Positions 32,814 to 43,960 of a stretch of DNA of 64,000 nt are shown here, piece by piece. Under the pieces are notes generated by a model. It saw only the letters and a list, made by a program, of their open reading frames with translations, did no database searches and had not been told where the DNA came from. The position numbers and the translations under genes were made by a program. The stretch comes from Jaltomata sinuosa (Eukaryota > Streptophyta > Magnoliopsida > Solanales > Solanaceae): NCBI GenBank assembly GCA_003996215.1, contig QJPP01000841.1, forward strand, positions 62,001 through 126,000. Reading direction: 5' to 3'. Numbering within the stretch: the first letter of the stretch is position 1; each line of letters opens with the position of its first letter.

Positions 32814-33177
32814 ACCAGCATCTTTAATTTATACGCTAGGAGTAGAGGCAATTTAACTCATTGAAGGAAGAGGCATCAACACTTCCACGACTTCACTCAT
32901 CTGAGTTCTGGATTTTGCTTTCTTACTAAGGCAGTGAGCAACAATCTTGGTGGAACTAAATGCTCTTTTCTTTGAGAAGTGGCCACCAAGACGAGGATCG
33001 ATAATCTGACAAAAATGATGCCTATCTCCAAGATATGGTTTTTCCATGCCACTAAGTTATGTTCACCCCTTGTTCTTCTCTTGTCCATGGCTCTTCGGCC
33101 AGTCATTATTTCGAGGAAAACCACCCCAAATCTATAGACATCACTTTTCATTGGCAGATGCCCTGCAAGAGTATAAC
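32814..33177. repeat. Palindromic kinase duplication, copy 3, right arm only
   Basis: Parallel to 26928-27298. Only about 24 bases of the left arm remain, at 32777-32800, so no hairpin can form from this copy. Confidence 0.85.
32853..33163 (-). pseudogene. Receptor-like cytoplasmic kinase exon (right arm, copy 3)
   Basis: Reads GHLPMKSDVYRFGVVFLEIM, TGRRAMDKRRTRGEHNLVAW, then a one-base frameshift before IIDPRLGGHFSKKRA and SEVVEVLMPLPSMS. The acceptor is intact. Copy 2's equivalent is open, so the shift is specific to this copy. Confidence 0.8.
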
Positions 33178-33783
33178 ATTTGACATGCAAATGGATGGGA
33201 CAAACACATACAGATCAAGGATGGGTTTCAGAAAAGCAATTCTTTTGCCCTGGCAAATTCAATCAATCAATCAATCCATTGACAGAGCCTACAAGCCATA
33301 AAGATTTGGTAAGGCGTGGTTATGTTTCATGACAAAAAACTACTATGGATCTTCAATATTGGAGATGGTGAAGAGAGAGATGAGAGATGAGAGATGAAAA
33401 AGGAACTATGATGAAGAGGAGAGAGAGCTGGGCGGCTGTGAAAGAGGATAGAATGGAAAATCTAGGGTTTTATAATGTGTAGCAATATTCTTCTTAAAGT
33501 GCAAATTAAGTAAAAAAAAGGAAGTATTGCTATTTTATTAAAAGGCTTTACTAGTCAAGTTAAATATTCATTGTTTTTTCCGCTCTTTTTTTTTACTTTG
33601 CAACGGGACTTGAAATAGATTCGCACCTCATCTCGCTCTTCTCACATTGGTTTTCCTAATTAATTGGGCCTTGAGTTTGTCTCGGCTCAAAATTCTCTTT
33701 TCGGGCTTAAGACTTTCGGTCCATTCATTTGTTTCACCAAACCGGTAGTCCAATCCAACTACATTAACAACTTGTATTAATAC
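33178..33783 (-). promoter_or_regulatory. Promoter-like region with F-box-associated fragment, copy 3
   Basis: Same arrangement as 27300-27893, with a small duplication 'gatgagagatgagagatg' in the leader near 33380. The copy is interrupted after 'ttgtattaatac' and resumes at 36587. Confidence 0.5.
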
Positions 33784-33793
33784 TATATCTATA

Positions 33794-35246
33794 TCTATAC
33801 TACCTTAAAAGCATGAACTCAAAAAGCTCAAAGTGAAATTACTAAAATACCCTTCTTAACTTAAAAACCTAATTACCTTATTATATTTTTTGAAAGTGGC
33901 CGCGCGTAAACGATTCCAGTCGGTGCTTCTACACACCAATATATGAAAAGTTCTTTTGTCAGGATGTGAAGGGTTGTGTTGATTAAAAAAGGTTTCGTAA
34001 CACACTGCCAAATCTGAAAACTTCTTCATTCAAACTACTTATTGATCAAAATTCATACAATTTTCCTCTCGATAAACGGAACATGAGAATCAGTGAACTT
34101 AGGGAGTAACTGCTTCCTACTACAACCAGACTTATGCTATGTCTCCTTTGCTTTCAATCAATTCTTTCCGTAATATTCTATTATAGGAAAATATAGAAAG
34201 CAACATGTTCTCCAATGGTACCATTTATCACGTTCTACACAAAATCCAACTCCGGCCATTTTTGGAGAAAATACCATTGCTCCCTGACTTTAAAAAGTAT
34301 AATAGGTCATAAAACTCACATACACAAAACAAGCAAGGGTATCACCAATAATTTATCGGGTTCACAAACTTGTGTAGACATCTTTAATTAGAACAAAAAT
34401 TGTTAGAATCGGAAAAAACACAAGCAACAAACACGAATGATAAAAAAATTTAGCGTCAATTTTTAATTCAAACATCATCTAGCGGGGTTGAAACAAGGAA
34501 CTCATATTTTTGTGGACGAAAAAATAGGCGTCTATATTTCTTTTCTTTCTTTTCTTATCAAGATTAGACGTCTATATTTATCCTATTTTTATCAAGATTA
34601 AGTATCATTTTTGTTCTAACTATTAGAAATTAGACGTTTAATTTTCACGAGGAGCGGGATTAGAATTTTGAAAAACCCTATAGGTTTAGGATTCTATTAC
34701 CTCTCTTCCTATCCTAACCTCGGGATCTCACTAACTAGAATTTTGAGCAAAGAAATAATTAAGAGTAAATCATACTCAGATTTAGGGTTGTAATATTCTC
34801 TAATTTTATTTTCAATCCTATTATTGGAGGAACTTATGATAGTTTGGTTCAAAGTTCAAACTTTAATTGTTTGTTTAGATATTTGTGGTGTATGGTCGAC
34901 TATACATTTATGGGGATCAACTTTATTAAGAGCAGTAATATAATTGATTATGCTTGAATTGATTACTGTAATTTATTTATCCAAGAAAAAAATTGTTGTT
35001 GGAATAGTCTTCTATCACCCGTTTATTCAAGGGAAGAATTGGTTGTAGAAATATTTTTATACCATTAGGAATTTCGCAAGAAGTTGCAGTGATCCTAAAA
35101 TCTATATTCAACATGCATTTATACTTTATTTTTCATGAATAATTATTTACTTCAAATTTTTGTGTTAAGACATTGATATATTATTTTATAAAACTGTATA
35201 TTACATGACTTAATATACACGTGCAGCGCACGTGCGGAAGAACTAG
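33794..35246 (+). mobile_element. Helitron-like non-autonomous element
   Basis: The 5' end A|TCTATACTACCTTAAAAGCATGAA and 3' end CGTGCAGCGCACG (5-bp stem hairpin) followed 8 bases on by AACTAG|T fit the Helitron rules: TC start, subterminal hairpin, CTRR end, insertion between A and T. No Rep/helicase gene is present and no frame stands out. The paralogous site in copy 1 (18350-18370) is unoccupied. Confidence 0.6.
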
Positions 35247-36586
35247 TTATTATAAAAGCATGAATAATAATGTTGGTTTCAAATGTTGAACGACTTTTAT
35301 ACCCCTAAATATTTGTATAATGTAAGAATATTATTGTAAACTTTTAGGTTACCTTTTCCCCATATACTTATGCGTACCAATACCCAACCCTATTTCCCCT
35401 GAATTTACCTTCCAAGTCCCAAAATTTTAGGAGACTTTTTTTCCCCAAATAAGTTACGAAAAGTATTATGCCCTTACCTTCCAAGTCATACTTTTTTTTA
35501 CGTTTTCTTGATTCTCTTTTTCTTTTTTCTTTTATTTAAATTGGATTCTCTTTTTCTTTTTTTTTTTATTTAAATTGGATTCTCTTTTTCTCTTTTTTAT
35601 TTAAATTGGATTCCAAACCTTCCAAGTCATACTTTTTTTTATGTTTTTTTATTCTCTTTTTCTTTTTTCTTTTTAAAAAATTGGATTCTATTCTTGAAGT
35701 TCTAAAGCTATAGGAATTTCATATGGCCAAAAAAAAGAAAAAAAAACTTTTGAGGGCCTATTACCTCTCTACGTAAAAGAGTTTTATTAGCAAGCATTGC
35801 ATTCTTACTATTGCTTCCGGAACACGATAAATAATCCCATCTCGAAATCGACAGTTAAATCTCAAGTCGAGGTCGAAAGTCGGATTCCATCGGCGGATCG
35901 GGATATTCGATCGGTGTCGAGTATTGGGTATCGAGGTCGAATCTAGAATCGAGTTCGTGTCGTCGAGGTTGGATCCCGGGTCTATGGCCTCGTGTTTGGC
36001 TTGGGATCAAGAGTCGGGAGTCAGGTTTTAGGGTTTGGAGTTGGGTCAAGAATCGAGTCATGAGTCGGAGTACAAATTCGGGTCTCATGTCGAGCCAAGA
36101 ATCAGGATCTCAAGTCATGTGTTGAGTCGGGATTAGGAGTCGTGCTTTACTATGGCCTTGTGTTTGGTTTGGGGTCGAGAGTCGGATTTTAGGGTTTGGA
36201 GTTGGGTCAAGAGTCGAGTCATGAGTCGGGGTAAAAATTCGGGTCCCATGTCGGGTCAAGAATCAGGATCTCAAGTCATGTGTTGAATCGAGATTAGGAG
36301 TCGCGTTTTAAGGGCTTGGAGTTGGGTCAAGAGTCAATTCACGAGTTGGGGGTACAAACGCGGGTCCTATGTTGAGTTAAGAATCAAGATCTCAGGTCAC
36401 ATATCAAGTCGGGATGGGGTATCGGGACCCGAGTCGAGGTCGGGGTCTAATGTCAGGGTCGGGAGTACAGTTTTGTACCTCATAAAATAAATTCATATAG
36501 AGTAGTTATTAATAATTATCTAATATATTTTTGCGATGATTGAGGTTGATAGAAAATAACGTGCAAAACACTTTCATAGAAACTAG
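35247..36586. mobile_element. Second inserted segment ending in CTAG, next to the Helitron
   Basis: The DNA between the Helitron and the return of block sequence at 36587 is absent from copy 1. It begins ttattataaaagcatgaataataatg, loosely like a Helitron start but without TC, and ends 'gaaACTAG|TTAAC' without a clear hairpin. It carries the GTC-rich satellite. It may be the host Helitron of the first, or a separate insertion. Confidence 0.35.
35850..36480. repeat. GTC/GGGTC-rich satellite
   Basis: Roughly 630 bases are built from variations of 'gagtcgggtcaagaatc'. Larger units begin 'ttttagggtttggagttggg' at 36026, 36187 and 36306 (steps of 161 and 119), the third lacking a 42-bp piece that includes 'atggccttgtgtttgg'. 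The GC content and G-rich plus strand are quite unlike the AT-rich surroundings. Confidence 0.8.
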
Positions 36587-37144
36587 TTAACTTAAATATA
36601 TAGACAGCAAGATCAAAATATGTAGAATCCTAGGAAAGAATAAAAGGAAAGAGACATTGGCACTAGTAAAGGAAATAAATAAATAAAATGCATGCAATTT
36701 ATTAGAGAATAAAGCATAACAAGAACTTAGGCATCTATGAAACAAAAGCATGAAGAAAAAATCCAAATAAAGTGCACTTCCCTTTCTTCAAATATTCAAC
36801 TATAGGTTCTTCTCATGATTTGATTCACAATAAAGAGGGAATATTAAACTGCCTTTAACAGCAATTCTTCTTTATATAAATATAGATGAAATCCAACCAG
36901 GTACAGTAGTCAACCATAAGAAACAACACTAAAGTTTCAATATATTTTCAAAAGAAAAGAAACATCCAAGAAAAAATAACCGTTCGCGGTAAAACTTCAA
37001 GATTTTTTTGGAAAGAACAAACAAAAGGAAATTTTTCTGAAGTATCATTATTTAAAATATTTTTCACAAGTTCGCAAATAATTTTGATAATAATTAGACA
37101 TGTTACAATGGCAGAAGAAAATGAATATAGATGCCCTGACCTTG

Positions 37145-37320
37145 TCTCGAGGAGAAATGATTTTTTGCAATGAAATCTTCCATTACTGACACCCGGAATC
37201 TCAGGAGTTCTCTCGTTGAACACACCCTTCTCGACTTTGTCTCTAAAACACTCATTCTAGCAATTTCTTTTGGTTCAGGAAAGTATGTCCTACGCATTTG
37301 TCATCTTCATCAAGATCCTC
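37145..37320 (-). pseudogene. Unrecognised exon with RTYFPEP motif, copy 2
   Basis: Reads RTYFPEPKEIARMSVLET in one frame and VFNERTPEIPGVSNGRF in another; an inserted base near 37240 breaks it. The partner exon is at 18945-19105. Both lost coding capacity independently. Confidence 0.4.
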
Positions 37321-37439
37321 CAGAAACTGCAAAACAATTAACTACTTAAAAGTAAAAACAAAAATAGCGGCAAATAAATTTTGTAGCTAAATAGAAAAAT
37401 CCGTCAGTGACGGGGTATCAAAAATTTATGTTAGTAATG

Positions 37440-37501
37440 AGCAATTTAGTGACAGATTAGCGATGAAGTTTGTAACTAATTTCAGTTTTCTTTTGTAGTA
37501 G
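37440..37501. mobile_element. CACTA-like transposon end
   Basis: The complementary strand from 37500 reads TACTACAAAAGAAAACTG, close to the CACTACAAGAAA end of plant CACTA elements. Subterminal 'agcgatgaagttygtaactaat' motifs follow. A related end is at 60035-60048 (CACTATAAAGGAAAG). Only one end is present in each case. Confidence 0.4.
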
Positions 37502-37820
37502 TTTGAAAACCTTGCTCTGTTTAATTCTTCTTGATGTGGAAGACATTAGTGGAGTTCTTCCACATAGAGTCACTCAACACCTTTCCGTGTAAAGCCATTT
37601 GTGTTCTAATAAATATTTCGATTAATAGATTAGATGGACTTCTGTCAAAAGTTAATTTACTATTTACTTCCACAAAAGAGATTTACCTAAAAAAATGATT
37701 AAGAGTGATTATCACCATATAAAAGAACTTCACATAGGGGTGTTCAAGGAAAATGGAAAACTCGCACCGAAACGAGCGAAGCCGACTTGAAAGAATTGAT
37801 CTTTCATTTGAATTTGTATT

Positions 37821-38600
37821 TGAAGAACCTTGTCAAACAAGTTTTGATAATGAGACAAAATCTATTTTTGATAAAAATATATTTATGGAAACACTCTATA
37901 AAAGGAAGCATCCTAGTCAAAGAAGGAGAGGAAAATCGTGTGATGAAAGAAGGAAAGAAGGCGAGCAAAAATAGTGTCCAAGTCTAACAAGGAGAAGACC
38001 TTCAAGTCGGCGACCAACTCCTACAAGGAAAGGATTGGCTTTTCCTTTCAAGAAGAGGAGAGAGCTTGAGACCTCTATAAAAGCATTGGAGCTATGAAGA
38101 AATCAATCACCTATTGCACGAAGCTGAGAAGGAGTATTCTCAAGCAATAGAGATCTCAAGAAAGCTATTCAAACGAAGACACAAAGAGAGAATTGTTTCT
38201 AGTTCAATCCTGTGTGATTGTTAGGACAAAAAGTGTGTGTTGTGAGGCTTGTAACTAGAAGTGAGTTTGGCTTCTAGAGAGAGTTTGTGAGACGTGTAAC
38301 AAGAAGTGGGTTTGGCTTCTTGAGAGAGTTTGTAACAAGAAGTGGTTGGCTTCTTGGAGAGAGAGTTAGAGTGAGTTGAAACAATAAGAGTTTATTGTTT
38401 GAGTTAAGTACTAGAGTTAGTCCCTTTGATTATTGAATTGTAATCATAAAACTTGAAGAGTTAGTGAAAGTGAGTTCGTGGTTTTTTCCTCCTGGAGTTA
38501 GGGAATTTTCCACGTAAAAATTGTGTGTTATTTTACTTACTGCTTTAAGTACACTAAGGACCTGGTCCCTGAGATAAGTAGTGGGCACCAACTTTCTTCA
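37821..38600 (+). mobile_element. Solo LTR (copia-like), 780 bp, with empty-site proof
   Basis: Ends TGAAGAACC and CTTTCTTCA form a 7-bp inverted repeat (TGAAGAA/TTCTTCA) and are flanked by GTATT (37816-37820 and 38601-38605). The paralogous site near 60365-60380 has one 'agtatttaac' and no insert. A TATAAAA box is at 38076-38082. Three imperfect repeats of about 40 bases (gtaac-agaagtg-gtttggcttct-gagagagt) lie at 38249-38365 downstream of it. No internal region or second LTR is present. Confidence 0.93.
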
Positions 38601-38727
38601 GTATTTAACTATAAAAGAACGATAACATTTGACCTATTTTGGTTTTAGATAAATAAAAATCAAAATAAAAAAAAATCAAACCAAACCTACATATGGAGAG
38701 CACATAATAAAAGGTGCATGAGTAATA

Positions 38728-39390
38728 ATGCATAAAAATGAAAAGAAGGAGATTTATAAGTTCATTATGGAGAAAGGTTTGCTTATTAAAATCTCATTCT
38801 TCATGTGGAGGGCATGTAAGTTCAATTTACATAGTCATGATGTGGTGAGAAGGATGGACTTAATTATGCCTTTCAAGTATAGGTGCTGTAAATATCACAC
38901 TTATTTCTAACATCTCCAACATCCTTTATGATATTGAAACAATATCATATAGTTTCAATAAGTCAAGATTCTCAAGAGGTGACAAACACCTAAATGTTCT
39001 AAGCGGAGGTCATTATTAGGTGCACTCCCCCTTCTACATTATGTAGGAGCTTTCAAAGAGGAAAAATGCTATCAAATATGGTGAGAAAATATCCATCTAT
39101 AGGTAGGTTTATAAATGCAATTTTAATGGTCAGATTTCCTAATGAATGGCCAAATTTATTTCAATTTCTGGAGAGCTATAGACCTACCTATTACTACCCT
39201 AAGTTGGTTTGGTCTTTTCCTTTTGGTATTTTTAAATACAATATTGATGAAACTAGTAGTGGACTAAGGGAAATCCCGGAAGAAGCTCTTATTGTTTTTG
39301 TTTTAAGGATGATATGGGTGACCTTGTGTATGCTCAAGCTAAGGGTGATAAAATTAGTCAATGAAAACATGATCGCCCCAACTTGTCCAC
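38728..39390 (+). pseudogene. LINE-1-type ORF2 remnant: zinc-binding and RNase H parts
   Basis: KISFFMWRACKFNLHSHDVV, RRMDLIMP and a CC pair near 38885 are the zf-RVT domain that follows the reverse transcriptase in plant L1 elements. Further on, 39140-39330 reads WPNLFQFLESYRPTYYYPKL, VWSFPFGIFKYNIDETSSG, the start of the RNase H domain. Its catalytic Asp-Gly is Asp-Glu here. Frameshifts and stops occur between these parts. A 60% shorter relative without RNase H is at 60495-60700. Confidence 0.75.
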
Positions 39391-39541
39391 GTTTGGGTGT
39401 GTCAATATTAACTCAGCCTATTTGAACCGCTCAAGCTAGTCCATCTAAAAGTTGGGATAATATATAACCCAAAATGACCCACGAGAGATCTTGTCAAAAT
39501 ATCTTTAAAAAAACATGCATCCATAATGAAGAAAAAACTTA

Positions 39542-39773
39542 CTCTCTCTGTTTCAATTTATTTGTCTGGTTTTTAACTTGGCATGAAGTTTAATAAAGTG
39601 AAGAAGAAAATCTTGTGGTCTTGACAAAAGCTATGTAGAATGTATCAAAATGTCTTTGTGATCTTATACATGCCATGTGCAAAGTTAGAACGAAAAAGTT
39701 GTCAAAGGAAAAAAACATTCTTTTTTAAACGGACTTACAAGAAAGTAAGACAAACAAATTGAAACAGATGGAG
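39542..39773. mobile_element. Stowaway-type MITE
   Basis: CTCTCTCTGTTTCAATTTATTTG and CAAACAAATTGAAACAGATGGAG, flanked by TA at 39540-39541 and 39774-39775. It lies in the same place relative to a LINE fragment as the copy at 46004. Confidence 0.9.
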
Positions 39774-39775
39774 TA

Positions 39776-40084
39776 ATTTTTTTTTCTTCTTAATTATGAA
39801 TATATTCCATAGAACATTGTCACTACTGTTGAGGAAATCCAAATTCTTGCAAATTTTCTCACATCTTTAGGGAATAAGTAGCAGACCACATTGCCAATCA
39901 AGCATTCTTTTGAGGAGCTAAAAGAATTAATGTCCATCACTAAATCTTGACAAGATTTAAAAAATAGGGATATTAGCTTTAAAAAATAGCAAAATATTCA
40001 TAGTATAAAACATAATTACTCCAGAGTTACTTCATCAAATATAAAAAAGTTTCAAAGAGTTATTCAACAAAAATACCCAAAAAA
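39776..40084. other. Spacer shared with 46253-46632
   Basis: AT-rich, colinear with the second copy ('gaatatattccatagaacat'). No gene. Confidence 0.5.
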
Positions 40085-40212
40085 ATTCATAGTCGTTCCT
40101 AACAATGATTACTAATTAGCACTCACTAATTACTTCATTGTTACTATAGTCTGATGATCTTCTTGGCCCAATTGGTTTAAATACGGAGTATCACTTCCTC
40201 CATATGGTACCT
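40085..40212 (-). pseudogene. Unrecognised terminal exon, SRRSSDDSNN family, copy 2
   Basis: After an acceptor (ttatggcag) the minus strand reads VPYGGSDTPYLN then frameshifts to a degenerate SDDYSNN tail. Parallel to 23640-23745. Confidence 0.35.
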
Positions 40213-40446
40213 GCCATAAAAAGAAGAGAAACAACGAGATAATCAATAAGTATGGCATCACAAGAAGAATATATGCCACATCGACAGCTAAAAACTTTAG
40301 TAAATTAGTCAGAATAGGTATAAAGAAAAGTCAAATAGTCTCATTGACATTATCATGTTTTTTCAATTGCAATCCAAGGACCATAACAGAAATACCAATG
40401 AACCAAGGAATTTTTTTTTAATCTCAAGTAAACCCTTCCTATTTGT

Positions 40447-40630
40447 CAATCTTTCTTTCTTTCTTTCTTGATAACCATGGTGTTCAGCCAGCTTGCGCAC
40501 ACCTCAACTATCTCCCAGCAGCGTAGGAACCACCGTGTAAGTGGAATTTGCATCTGCTAGGATTTGAACCGAAGACCTAATGGTTCTGAATCCACTTCAT
40601 ATATAGACCACTAGGGCACACCATTGAGTG
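40447..40630 (-). mobile_element. tRNA-derived SINE with (AAAG)n tail
   Basis: Minus strand: 'TGCCCTAGTGGTCTATATATGA', 'GGTTCAAATCC' (B-box), then '...GGTTATCAAGAAAGAAAG'. The tail is expanded to (CTTT)5 on the plus strand at 40450-40469. Confidence 0.75.
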
Positions 40631-40970
40631 CATGCAAGTCTTTCTTTTTAAATGAAAGTGCCTAGGAAAACCAACAATAACATATGTTCATGCCCTTTTT
40701 TTTGTAATGATCAAGAAATCCCTCTGTGGCCAATCTTTGGGAACAACCATAGACTTAGAAACTTGGGGATTATTGAACCGACTCTCTACCATAAGTTCAT
40801 ATCATATCATAATAGGACCTAATATTGTTCACGTAGAGAAAAGAGATTAGACTAGTCATTGCACTAGTAGCGTCTACGAGCCTCCCGCTTCGGTACCATC
40901 TCCCCGGTCCTAGAGTAGATGTTGCTATTTATATGATGCTCTTAATGGGTAGATATTTGTGCTTAATATG

Positions 40971-41235
40971 TGTCACGATTCGAGACTAGGCCTCGGACGT
41001 AAAGGGCAACGCAGACCAAAGAGGCCTGAGTCAACCCCCTAGCATTCATCATACGCACAAGTATAAAAGATTTGCGGAAACAGGCCCATTATAAAAGAAA
41101 TCCAACTGTATAAAAGGACCAACAATTATCTTACTAATACCATTCTACAAAGCCTCTAACATCAAGAATAAACTCCTAAGTCGGGACATGGCCCGACGAT
41201 ACCATAAAATGAAATCGAGTTCTCAAACCAACTAA
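40971..41235. repeat. Truncated copy of the large gypsy LTR
   Basis: Begins TGTCACGATTCGAGACTAGGCC like 3742 (TGTCACGCCCCGAGACCAGGCC) and follows it to 'gggacatggcccgac-ataccata'. It then ends abruptly in unrelated DNA. No opposite end is found. Confidence 0.75.
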
Positions 41236-41374
41236 TAAAGAGAGACATTTGTCAACCTCAAACTTCCTTTTATATATGTATGAACTAAAAAAACAGCTTG
41301 CTCGTCTAATGTAACTTGAAATATTTTTCACTTGTCTTATTCTACAAATCAATCCAATAGCACCTGATAGTTCA

Positions 41375-43340
41375 TCATTTCTTCTTGGATTTATTGGATC
41401 TTATTGAAGTTGTTGACACTTTCATATGATTCTGCTTTGTCAGTCGCATCGGTAGGTGCCTCGGAACAATTTCCTGAGTCACCTTACCATCCCAACTATG
41501 TTGTCTTCCATGTGTCTTCTTTTTGCTTTTGTTGCTTCCACTTCTTTGTTTCCTAGGTGAGAGATCCTCATCCCTAGCCACTTTTCCAAAGCATATATCC
41601 AACATATTATCTTCGCCGTCCTCTTCAAAAAAGTCCTCGTCCAAATCAATAGCATAAGCATTAATTGGATTAAGTCCTGACGCTAAGGCCCCTGACTCAT
41701 TCTTCTTTGCAACCACATTTTTAGGCACAAATGCTGGAGCTTCTGGACTTAATTTTCTATTCAAAGGAGGAGGTGAAACCTGCTCTTCTTCATCAACCAA
41801 ATCAGCCCACCTAGGAGCACTTATCTCCCCTTGTTTTTTGTGAAATTAGCTTGAGCGAGTGATGGCATATCTTTCTGCTCTAAATGAATTTTTCCAGTTG
41901 CAGACAATGGTTCAAAAACATTTTGAGTTGATAAAATTAAATTAGGATTGGCACACAGCTGAAAATTTCCAGTCGCACCCTTTTCCTGACTTGGAGAATT
42001 ACTTCGACTTGCCGAAGAACCAATACCACTACCAAGTGATCATTTCGTGTGTGCAATCACGGTCCAATTTCTAGATGCATTCTCTTCACTTCTGGAATTT
42101 TCAGCTTCCAAATCAAGAGGTTTTGAAGCTGCAACAATTTCCAGCTCTCATGTTGCGCAACGATTTTTTTTCCTGTAAAGCATCGCATTGTGCAATTCTT
42201 TTGTGATCCATAGCAAACTTCTTCCTGATATCACTGGACTGCTTGACCAGCTCTTTGTCTTGTCCAAGATCACCAACTCTAGTACTTTTGTTTCCACTAG
42301 CATTGCAATCTAATTGTTGCGCAGAATCAATTTCCTATGCTTTGTTCAACGACATTAGGACTAATTCCACCAGTAACAAGGTCACTTTGAACAGTTAAAG
42401 CAATAATTTGATTTCCACCACTTGTACTCGCAACAATACCCAAAGAAATATCCTTGTTCGAATTAATATTCCCAGCCGATTGTTGCCCCATATTTCGATC
42501 ATCTACAGGTTTATCAATATCTTTTTTCCTAGATCTCTTAGCATTCAAAAAATCACATACATCTCCCTTTAATTGTTCCATATTGTTAGCCTCAGAATCA
42601 GGCTGCATAAGTGCAACATCTCGCTCAGTTTCATCACCTAACCGATCACCTTGAGACACTGTCTTCCCAATCAACAAGCGACATTTGTTTTCCTCATGCC
42701 CTTGATGTTTACAACGAGTGCAATACAATGGAAGATTATTATAGACAATTTTTGATAATGTTCATTAATTTTACCCGGTTCTTTCTCCAGAAACTGTAGC
42801 CTTACACGATCTGAATGTTTTTCAAGTAGGTCTATGATCACCTTAACTCTGGCAGTACTTGGCCTAGTGCGATCTTGTGTTGCTTTATCCACACTTATAA
42901 GATTACCTTAACCCTGGCAATAGGCTTCCCTGCAGCTGCTACAATTGATAATAAGGACCTCCTTGCAAAGAGATCTGGAGGTAATTCCGGCAGTGAAATC
43001 CATACCAAGGCTTTAGATGTTTCCTCCATAGGGTTGAACGATGGCGTCCATAGAAAAATTCTGAACAAATACTCTTTGCCATCACACTTAAAATATCCAT
43101 AAGAAATTGAAAAGACCTGCACAAAGTTTTCATATAAATCAAACCTGACCAAAAGGTAACGAAAATCAAGTTGTCCGATATTACAATTTCCTTTAACATC
43201 AAATTGCACTGGTAAAAGCTTTCGTAACTCTGATAGCACTGGTTTTCCATATGTACATTTGATAGTCACTGCTTGATGTAAACCTTCTTCCCTAGCAAAC
43301 TGCTCTCTTTCCTCCATAGTAAACTCAATGGGTTTTAGTA
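41375..43340 (-). pseudogene. DUF4283 and zinc-knuckle protein (LINE ORF1-like), copy 2
   Basis: Read from 43317: MEEREQFAREEGLHQ, LDFRYLLVRFDLYENFVQVF, EYLFRIFLWTPSFNPMEETS and LVWISLPELPPDLFARRSLL are the DUF4283 core. A 17-20 bp templated insertion at 42901-42920 shifts the frame. DKATQDRTRPSTARVKVIID then continues in another frame. The knuckle CTRCKHQGHEENKC is near 42715, followed by a low-complexity linker, then the acidic/basic tail FFEEDGEDNMLDICFGKVAR ... SIRSNKSKKK ending at 41375. Such proteins coat element RNA. No endonuclease/RT follows. The linker has an additional break near 41820-42330. Confidence 0.78.
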
Positions 43341-43399
43341 CGGTTTTTATCAGATTTTGGGTCGTTTATTGTGGCTTAAGGGTTGCTGCAAAGGGTGTT

Positions 43400-43645
43400 T
43401 TTGTATAGTGGGTGACGTACACGAAGAATCGTACAGTGCTGAGGCACATTCAGTTGGCTGTGAAGAACGATGAGGAGCTGAGTAAGCTTTTGGGTCATTT
43501 TACAATTGCTAATGGAGGTGTCTTGCCCAATATTCACCAGAATCTGTTGCAAAGAAAGACTGTCTCAGGCAAGGGCGATATTGGCTCTGCATCTCAAGAG
43601 TTTTACAATAAATCAACTCCTAGTTCTGAAATGGATTTGAAGTGA
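43400..43645 (+). pseudogene. Histone H2A.X, C-terminal half, stop codon lost
   Basis: After an acceptor-like ttgtATAG near 43408 the frame reads RHIQLAVKNDEELSKLLG, HFTIANGGVLPNIHQNLL and GKGDIGSASQEF. SQEF is the C-terminal phosphorylation motif unique to H2A.X, the residue marked at DNA breaks. It should be followed by a stop, but TAC is read and 13 further residues follow. R-IVP is changed to RTVL, and the loop G-V-T to G-H-F-T. The missing N-half is on the opposite strand at 21850-22087. Confidence 0.9.
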
Positions 43646-43689
43646 ACAATGCATAGCTACAAAATATACCTAATAAATAGCCAAATTCA

Positions 43690-43960
43690 ATTCAATTTCT
43701 AGAGAGCTATAGACCTACCCTTATTACACTAGGCTGGTTCGGTCTTTTCCTTTAGGTGTTTTTAAATGAAATAATGATGGAACTAGTATGGGCAATCCCA
43801 GAAGAAGTTCTTATTGTTTTTGTCTCGAGGATGATAAGGGTGATCTTGTGTATGCTCAAGAAAAGGGTGATAAAATTAGTCCACGAAAACATGATCGCCC
43901 CAACTTGCCCAAGTTTGAGCGGGTCAATGTTTAACTTAAGCCATTTTGACCCGCTCAAAT
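43690..43960 (+). pseudogene. LINE RNase H fragment, copy 2
   Basis: Plus-strand 'ctaggctggttcggtctttt' and 'atgatggaactagtatgggcaatcccagaagaagttctt' parallel 39200-39300 and 44460-44560; the catalytic Asp region is reduced to a broken frame. No functional capacity. Confidence 0.6.

Larger units (their letters stand above)
36587..37570. repeat. Recurring block segment R, copy 3
   Basis: Starts 'ttaacttaaatatatagacagcaag' as at 18352 and continues colinearly to the hairpin at 37533-37567. The match resumes exactly after the inserted DNA, which proves the 33784-36586 insert is secondary. Confidence 0.8.

Noticed and set aside
36000..36480. GTC-rich satellite as a telomere or centromere repeat
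   Set aside because: It is not the TTTAGGG type and the stretch is only 630 bases inside an insertion.
37753..37987. Charged 66-73 codon frames
   Set aside because: They cross the solo LTR start at 37821, so they cannot be an original gene.
42611..43102. Plus-strand open frames over the DUF4283 region
   Set aside because: The minus-strand frames carry recognised domain motifs; the plus frames are shadows.
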